From positions 1-64,000 of the forward strand of contig CAJUMB010000007.1 in assembly GCA_910587105.1 (NCBI GenBank): DNA of 64,000 nt, written 5' to 3'. Source of the DNA: an uncultured Lachnospiraceae bacterium. GTDB taxonomy: Bacteria > Bacillota > Clostridia > Lachnospirales > Lachnospiraceae. Position 1 is the stretch's first letter; each line of letters opens with the position of its first letter. The notes beneath the pieces were generated by a model. That model was given only the letters and a program-made list of their open reading frames with translations, searched no databases and was not told the DNA's origin. This document shows, piece after piece, positions 60,630 to 64,000 of the stretch. Both the position numbers and the translations under genes were made by a program.

Positions 60630-62601
60630 GAAAGTAAAACAACAGGAAGAGGCACTGGAGCAGATGAAGGAGCTGGTGGAAACACTGAATCAGGCATCAA
60701 AAGCATACTACCAGGAGGACAGGGAGCTGATGAGTAACCAGAAGTATGACCAGCTCTATGACCAGCTGCTGGCCCTGGAGAACGAGTCAGGTGTGGTTCT
60801 GGCGGGCAGCCCCACAGTCTCAGTGGGATATGAGGCCCTGGATGAACTGCCCAAGGAAGCCCATGAGATACCCATGCTCTCTCTGGATAAGACGAAAGAC
60901 CAGGAAACGCTGCGCAGTTTCATCGGAAAGCACAGGGTATTGCTGTCCTGGAAACTGGACGGGCTGACCATTGTTCTGACTTACGAGAACGGGGAGCTGA
61001 TGAAAGCAGTAACCAGGGGAAATGGAACTGTGGGGGAAGTGATCACCAATAACGCCCGTGTGTTTGTCAATCTGCCGCTGAAAATTCCCTATAAGGGAAG
61101 GATGGTGTTGCGGGGAGAGGCAGTGATCACATACCAGGATTTTGAGAAGATCAATCAGCAGATTGAGGATGTGCAGGCCCAGTATAAAAATCCCCGAAAT
61201 CTGTGCAGTGGGTCTGTCCGGCAGCTGAATAACGAAGTGACAGCTGCAAGAAACGTTCGTTTCTATGGTTTTGCCCTGGTGAGTGCTCCGGGTATGGAGT
61301 TTGAAAATTCCCATGAGCAGGAGATGAAATTTCTGCAGAATCAGGGCTTTGAGGTGGTGGAATACCGGGTAGTGGACAGGGAAAACCTGGATGAGGCAAT
61401 GGAGTATTTCTCCTCCCAGACTGAGAAAAATGACCTTCCATCTGATGGATTGGTGGCTGTTTATGACAATATTTCTTACGGGGCATCTCTGGGGAGTACA
61501 TCCAAATTTCCCAGAAATGCATTTGCATTTAAGTGGAAAGATGAAATGAGGGAGACTACGCTGGAGGAGGTGGAGTGGAGTCCGTCCAGAACCGGATTGA
61601 TTAATCCGGTGGCCATCTTTTCGCCTGTGGAACTGGAGGGCAGTACAGTGAGCCGGGCCAGCGTCCATAATGTGAGTATTCTTCAGGAACTAAAGCTGGG
61701 AATCGGCGACCAGATTCTGGTGTACAAGGCCAATATGATTATCCCGCAGATCGCGGAAAATCTTACAAAAAGCGGAAATTTACAAATACCGGATGCCTGC
61801 CCGGCATGCCACGGGAAAACTATGGTAGAGCAGGATAACGATGTGAAAGTTCTCCGCTGTACTAACCCTGGCTGTCCGGCGAAGAAAATCAAGGCGTTTA
61901 CACTTTTTGCCAGCAGGGATGCCCTGAATATCGAAGGGCTTTCGGAGGCCACACTGGAGAAATTCATCGGCCGGGGGTTCATCCAGGACTTTGGGGATTT
62001 GTTTGAGATTGCCAGGTACCGGGATGAGATTTTGGAAATGGATGGGTTTGGACAGAAGTCTTTTGAAAATCTGCTGGAGAACCTGGATAAAGCAAAGACC
62101 ACAACCCTGCCCAGGGTGCTGTATGGTCTGGGTATACCGGGAATCGGTCTTGCCAATGCAAAATTAATCTGCCGCCACTTTGACCAGGATATGAAACAGA
62201 TTATACAGGCATCAGCAGAGGAAATCAGCAGTATAGACGGTATTGGGCCGGTACTGGCAGAAAATCTGGTTGCATTTTTTGAAAAAGACGAGAATGTAAA
62301 GGTATGGGAACACTTGTACAGCCAGCTGCAGATAGAGGCTTTGGAGGGACCCTCTGACGCTCTTTTTGAGGGGAAGACTTTCGTTATCACCGGCGGCCTG
62401 GAGCAATTTGCAAACCGGAAAGAATTAAAAGAACTGATAGAATCCAAGGGGGGAAAAGTGACGGGTATGGTGACAGGGAAGACAGATTACCTGATAAACA
62501 ATAATACAGCGTCGAATTCTTCAAAGAATAAGAAGGCAAGAGAGCTGGGCGTGCCGGTGATATCGGAAGATGACTTTATGAAACTTTTGGAACATGTCTA
62601 A
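60616..62601 (+). CDS. ligA: NAD-dependent DNA ligase
   Basis: Seals nicks using NAD (661 aa). An Ia domain is present (YYQEDRELMSNQKYDQLYDQL) but the usual Asp of the SDxxYD motif is Asn41, while Y44 and D45 are kept. The adenylated lysine is K113 in WKLDGL. The OB fold, a zinc finger (CPACHGKT ... CTNPGCPAKK), helix-hairpin-helix repeats and a C-terminal BRCT domain (FEGKTFVITGGLEQF) follow. It is complete and probably functional, though it belongs to a divergent branch in which KIDG is KLDG. Confidence 0.92.
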   Translation: MAADEKVKQQEEALEQMKELVETLNQASKAYYQEDRELMSNQKYDQLYDQLLALENESGVVLAGSPTVSVGYEALDELPKEAHEIPMLSLDKTKDQETLRSFIGKHRVLLSWKLDGLTIVLTYENGELMKAVTRGNGTVGEVITNNARVFVNLPLKIPYKGRMVLRGEAVITYQDFEKINQQIEDVQAQYKNPRNLCSGSVRQLNNEVTAARNVRFYGFALVSAPGMEFENSHEQEMKFLQNQGFEVVEYRVVDRENLDEAMEYFSSQTEKNDLPSDGLVAVYDNISYGASLGSTSKFPRNAFAFKWKDEMRETTLEEVEWSPSRTGLINPVAIFSPVELEGSTVSRASVHNVSILQELKLGIGDQILVYKANMIIPQIAENLTKSGNLQIPDACPACHGKTMVEQDNDVKVLRCTNPGCPAKKIKAFTLFASRDALNIEGLSEATLEKFIGRGFIQDFGDLFEIARYRDEILEMDGFGQKSFENLLENLDKAKTTTLPRVLYGLGIPGIGLANAKLICRHFDQDMKQIIQASAEEISSIDGIGPVLAENLVAFFEKDENVKVWEHLYSQLQIEALEGPSDALFEGKTFVITGGLEQFANRKELKELIESKGGKVTGMVTGKTDYLINNNTASNSSKNKKARELGVPVISEDDFMKLLEHV

Positions 62602-62618
62602 ATTTTCAGACATGTTCC
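62589..62618. repeat. Perfect 11-bp hairpin at the end of ligA
   Basis: GGAACATGTCT (62589-62599) and AGACATGTTCC (62608-62618) flank an eight-base loop and overlap the ligA stop. No T tract follows, so termination would need another factor; it may protect the 3' end of the message. Confidence 0.6.
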
Positions 62619-62653
62619 GGAAGAAAAAATTTCAGAAGAATCATAAAAAGCAC

Positions 62654-62682
62654 TGGACATTTTTCTGTTTTTGTTTTACTAT
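62654..62682 (+). promoter_or_regulatory. Promoter upstream of the cobalamin riboswitch
   Basis: TGGACA (62654-62659), 17-bp T-rich spacer, TACTAT (62677-62682); transcription would start about 10 bases ahead of the riboswitch. Confidence 0.5.
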
Positions 62683-62699
62683 AAATTCAAAAGTGAATA

Positions 62700-62895
62700 A
62701 CATTTGTTGGTTTTGAACCAGTCTTTTACAAGTTCCGAAAGGATTAATAGGGAAATCGGTGAGAATCCGATGCGATCCCGTCACTGTATTAGGGAGTTTT
62801 GAAGCATTTTTGCCACTGGGCTTTGTGTTAAGAAGTCTGGGAAGGCGCTTTGAAGTGTTGATCTTAAGTCAGGAGACCTGCTTGTAATTGTATCA
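62700..62895 (+). promoter_or_regulatory. Cobalamin riboswitch
   Basis: The conserved core is present in order: AGGGAAATCGGTGAGAATCC, the GCGATCCCGTCACTGTA segment, GCCACTGGGC, GGGAAGGCG and the B12 box AGTCAGGAGACCTGC (62867-62881). It should bind adenosyl- or methylcobalamin and reduce expression of the downstream transporter when B12 is plentiful. Confidence 0.93.
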
Positions 62896-62945
62896 GTATG
62901 ATTCTTACGGCAGATAAGAAACAGCTAAAATTTTAGTATTTTTTT

Positions 62946-62980
62946 GCGTCCGTATTTATAATATGGGCGCTTTCTTATTG
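62946..62980 (+). terminator. Expression-platform terminator of the riboswitch
   Basis: GCGTCCGTAT (62946-62955) pairs fully with ATATGGGCGC (62961-62970), two G-U pairs included, around TTATA, followed by TTTCTTATTG. It lies about 65 bases after the B12 box and is the likely attenuator. A shorter CTAAAATTTTAG palindrome with seven T precedes it at 62925-62945. The 140 bases from here to 63120 hold no gene I can see. Confidence 0.65.
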
Positions 62981-63120
62981 TATAGGAAACTTCGTCTCCA
63001 ATACGATAAAAACTCTCCGGGGGATTGCACTGCGGCAGTTTTTCCCTGTTTATTTGTCTGTGCAGCAAAATCAGCAGTTTTTGGGCTGGCAAAACTGAAA
63101 ATGCAGGAAAGGAGAATGAT

Positions 63121-64000
63121 GTGAGTAAAAAACAAATGGGAAAGCGGTTTCTACAGATTTTGATTGTTCTCATGGGCATCAGTTTTTTCACATTTGGCCT
63201 TACATATCTGTCTCCTGGAGACCCGGCGGAGATTATGCTGTCAGAGTGCGGAAATCTTCCTACACCGGAGCTTCTGGAACAGACAAGGGCAGAACTGGGT
63301 CTGGATAAACCGTTTCTGGTTCAGTACACAACCTGGCTGAAAGGAGTGCTGACCGGTGACATGGGAACTTCCTATTCCTTTAAAGTTCCTGTTGTGCAGA
63401 AGCTGTCCTCATGTTTCTGGCCCACTCTGAAGCTGGCCTGGATGTCACTGTTGATTATGGTGGTGATTTCCATTCCTTTGGGGATTTTGTCTGCAGTATA
63501 TCAGAATCAATGGCCGGATTATCTGGTGAGGGCCGTGACGTTTCTCGGGGTGTCGGTTCCTAGTTTCTGGATTGGATTGATATTGCTGAGTATATTCGGC
63601 GTAACCCTGCGATGGGTATCCGTTTCAGGAGGCAGTACAGACATGAAATCACTGATTCTTCCTGCCGTGACCCTGGCCATTGCCATGTCGGCCAAATATA
63701 CCCGTCAGGTGCGGATTGCCGTGTTGGACGAGCTTAGGCAGGATTATGTGACAGGAGCCAGAATGCGCGGGGCGAAAGAGGGTACGATTCTCTGGAAACA
63801 TGTACTGCCCAACGCCATGCTTCCGCTGGTGACGCTGCTGGGGCTGTCCCTGGGAAGTCTTCTGGGTGGAACTGCAGTGGTGGAGATTATTTACAATTGG
63901 CCTGGCATGGGAAGTATGGCGGTGAAAGCGATCTCATGCAGAGATTATCCCCTGGTACAGGGGTATGTGCTGTGGATTGCAATTTTATATATGGTGATCA
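63121..64000 (+). CDS. DppB/NikB-type ABC transporter permease, 3' end outside window
   Basis: First permease of a peptide/nickel-type ABC importer; at least 293 residues are visible and the frame is open to the window end. The start is GTG 63121 after AAGGAGAATGAT. It begins with a membrane helix (FLQILIVLMGISFFTFGLTY), then SPGDPAEIM, the ELGLDKPFLVQY block, the extracellular GDMGTSYSF motif, and the EAA loop GARMRGAKEGTILWKHVLPNA. Control by a cobalamin riboswitch suggests that the system imports cobalt or a cobalt/nickel chelate, or B12 precursors, rather than peptides. Confidence 0.85.
   Translation, partial: MSKKQMGKRFLQILIVLMGISFFTFGLTYLSPGDPAEIMLSECGNLPTPELLEQTRAELGLDKPFLVQYTTWLKGVLTGDMGTSYSFKVPVVQKLSSCFWPTLKLAWMSLLIMVVISIPLGILSAVYQNQWPDYLVRAVTFLGVSVPSFWIGLILLSIFGVTLRWVSVSGGSTDMKSLILPAVTLAIAMSAKYTRQVRIAVLDELRQDYVTGARMRGAKEGTILWKHVLPNAMLPLVTLLGLSLGSLLGGTAVVEIIYNWPGMGSMAVKAISCRDYPLVQGYVLWIAILYMVI

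Overview
The window looks like chromosome of a spore-forming, anaerobic Lachnospiraceae-type Clostridia (Bacillota). Supporting signs are purine-rich AGGAGG ribosome sites, frequent TTG/GTG starts, a SPOCS/LysM spore-coat-type protein, C_GCAxxG_C_C and DUF5688 family proteins, and a B12-dependent methyltransferase locus typical of gut or soil acetogens. Coding density is high, genes run in tightly overlapping operons, and there is no prophage, insertion sequence or CRISPR array. The genus cannot be fixed from the sequence alone.

Layout. 1-8.5 kb: a partial tRNA-Gly, then a plus-strand operon with an M20 amidohydrolase, a D-aminoacylase-type amidohydrolase, a complete PotABCD-type ABC importer and an orphan PTS enzyme I. 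8.5-9.4 kb: a homocysteine S-methyltransferase on the minus strand. 9.6-13.7 kb: a YigZ/IMPACT protein, then a response regulator, a BcrA-like ABC ATPase, a permease and a histidine kinase (an antimicrobial-peptide sensing and export module). 13.8-14.6 kb: PlsC acyltransferase. 14.6-24.4 kb: a large minus-strand cluster for corrinoid-dependent demethylation. It holds two corrinoid proteins, a GntR/UTRA regulator, a pterin methyltransferase, an MttB-family methyltransferase without an amber codon, an M55 D-aminopeptidase, an MFS transporter, an OpuC-type quaternary-amine ABC importer and a DUF1638 protein.

24.6-32.3 kb: a PrcB-like lipoprotein, the SPOCS/LysM protein, a C_GCAxxG_C_C protein, glgB, an HPr-like protein that lacks the phospho-histidine, two adjacent CobW-family GTPases (one with a histidine-rich repeat, one fused to a TIGR03943-like domain) and pth. 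32.3-41.2 kb: mfd, a PrsA-like lipoprotein, a 3D-domain protein, a C39-like secreted protein, a MATE exporter and ridA. 41.4-45.9 kb: a three-subunit molybdenum hydroxylase with a MocA-like cytidylyltransferase. 45.9-49.8 kb: an MNT/HEPN pair, a DUF4143 ATPase with a damaged 3' end, a short minisatellite and an AAA/PD-(D/E)XK protein. 50-56.9 kb: aminotransferase, DUF2752 protein, citrate synthase, patatin, an in-frame DMT-transporter/YqeG-phosphatase fusion, aroK and efp. 57-58.7 kb: an AT-rich island of unknown genes ending at a tRNA-Arg. 58.9-62.6 kb: an SH3 protein, an RluF-like pseudouridine synthase and ligA. 62.6-64 kb: a cobalamin riboswitch ahead of a DppB/NikB-type permease cut by the window end.

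How it fits together. The central theme is B12 chemistry. The demethylation cluster would import a methylated quaternary amine, move its methyl group to a corrinoid protein and then to tetrahydrofolate, under a GntR regulator whose likely palindromic operator overlaps the main promoter. A B12-responsive uptake operon sits at the right end. Two copies of a dispersed hairpin element (13.7 and 56.3 kb) have stem sequences that differ while pairing is kept; this is the most interesting structure that annotated gene families do not explain.
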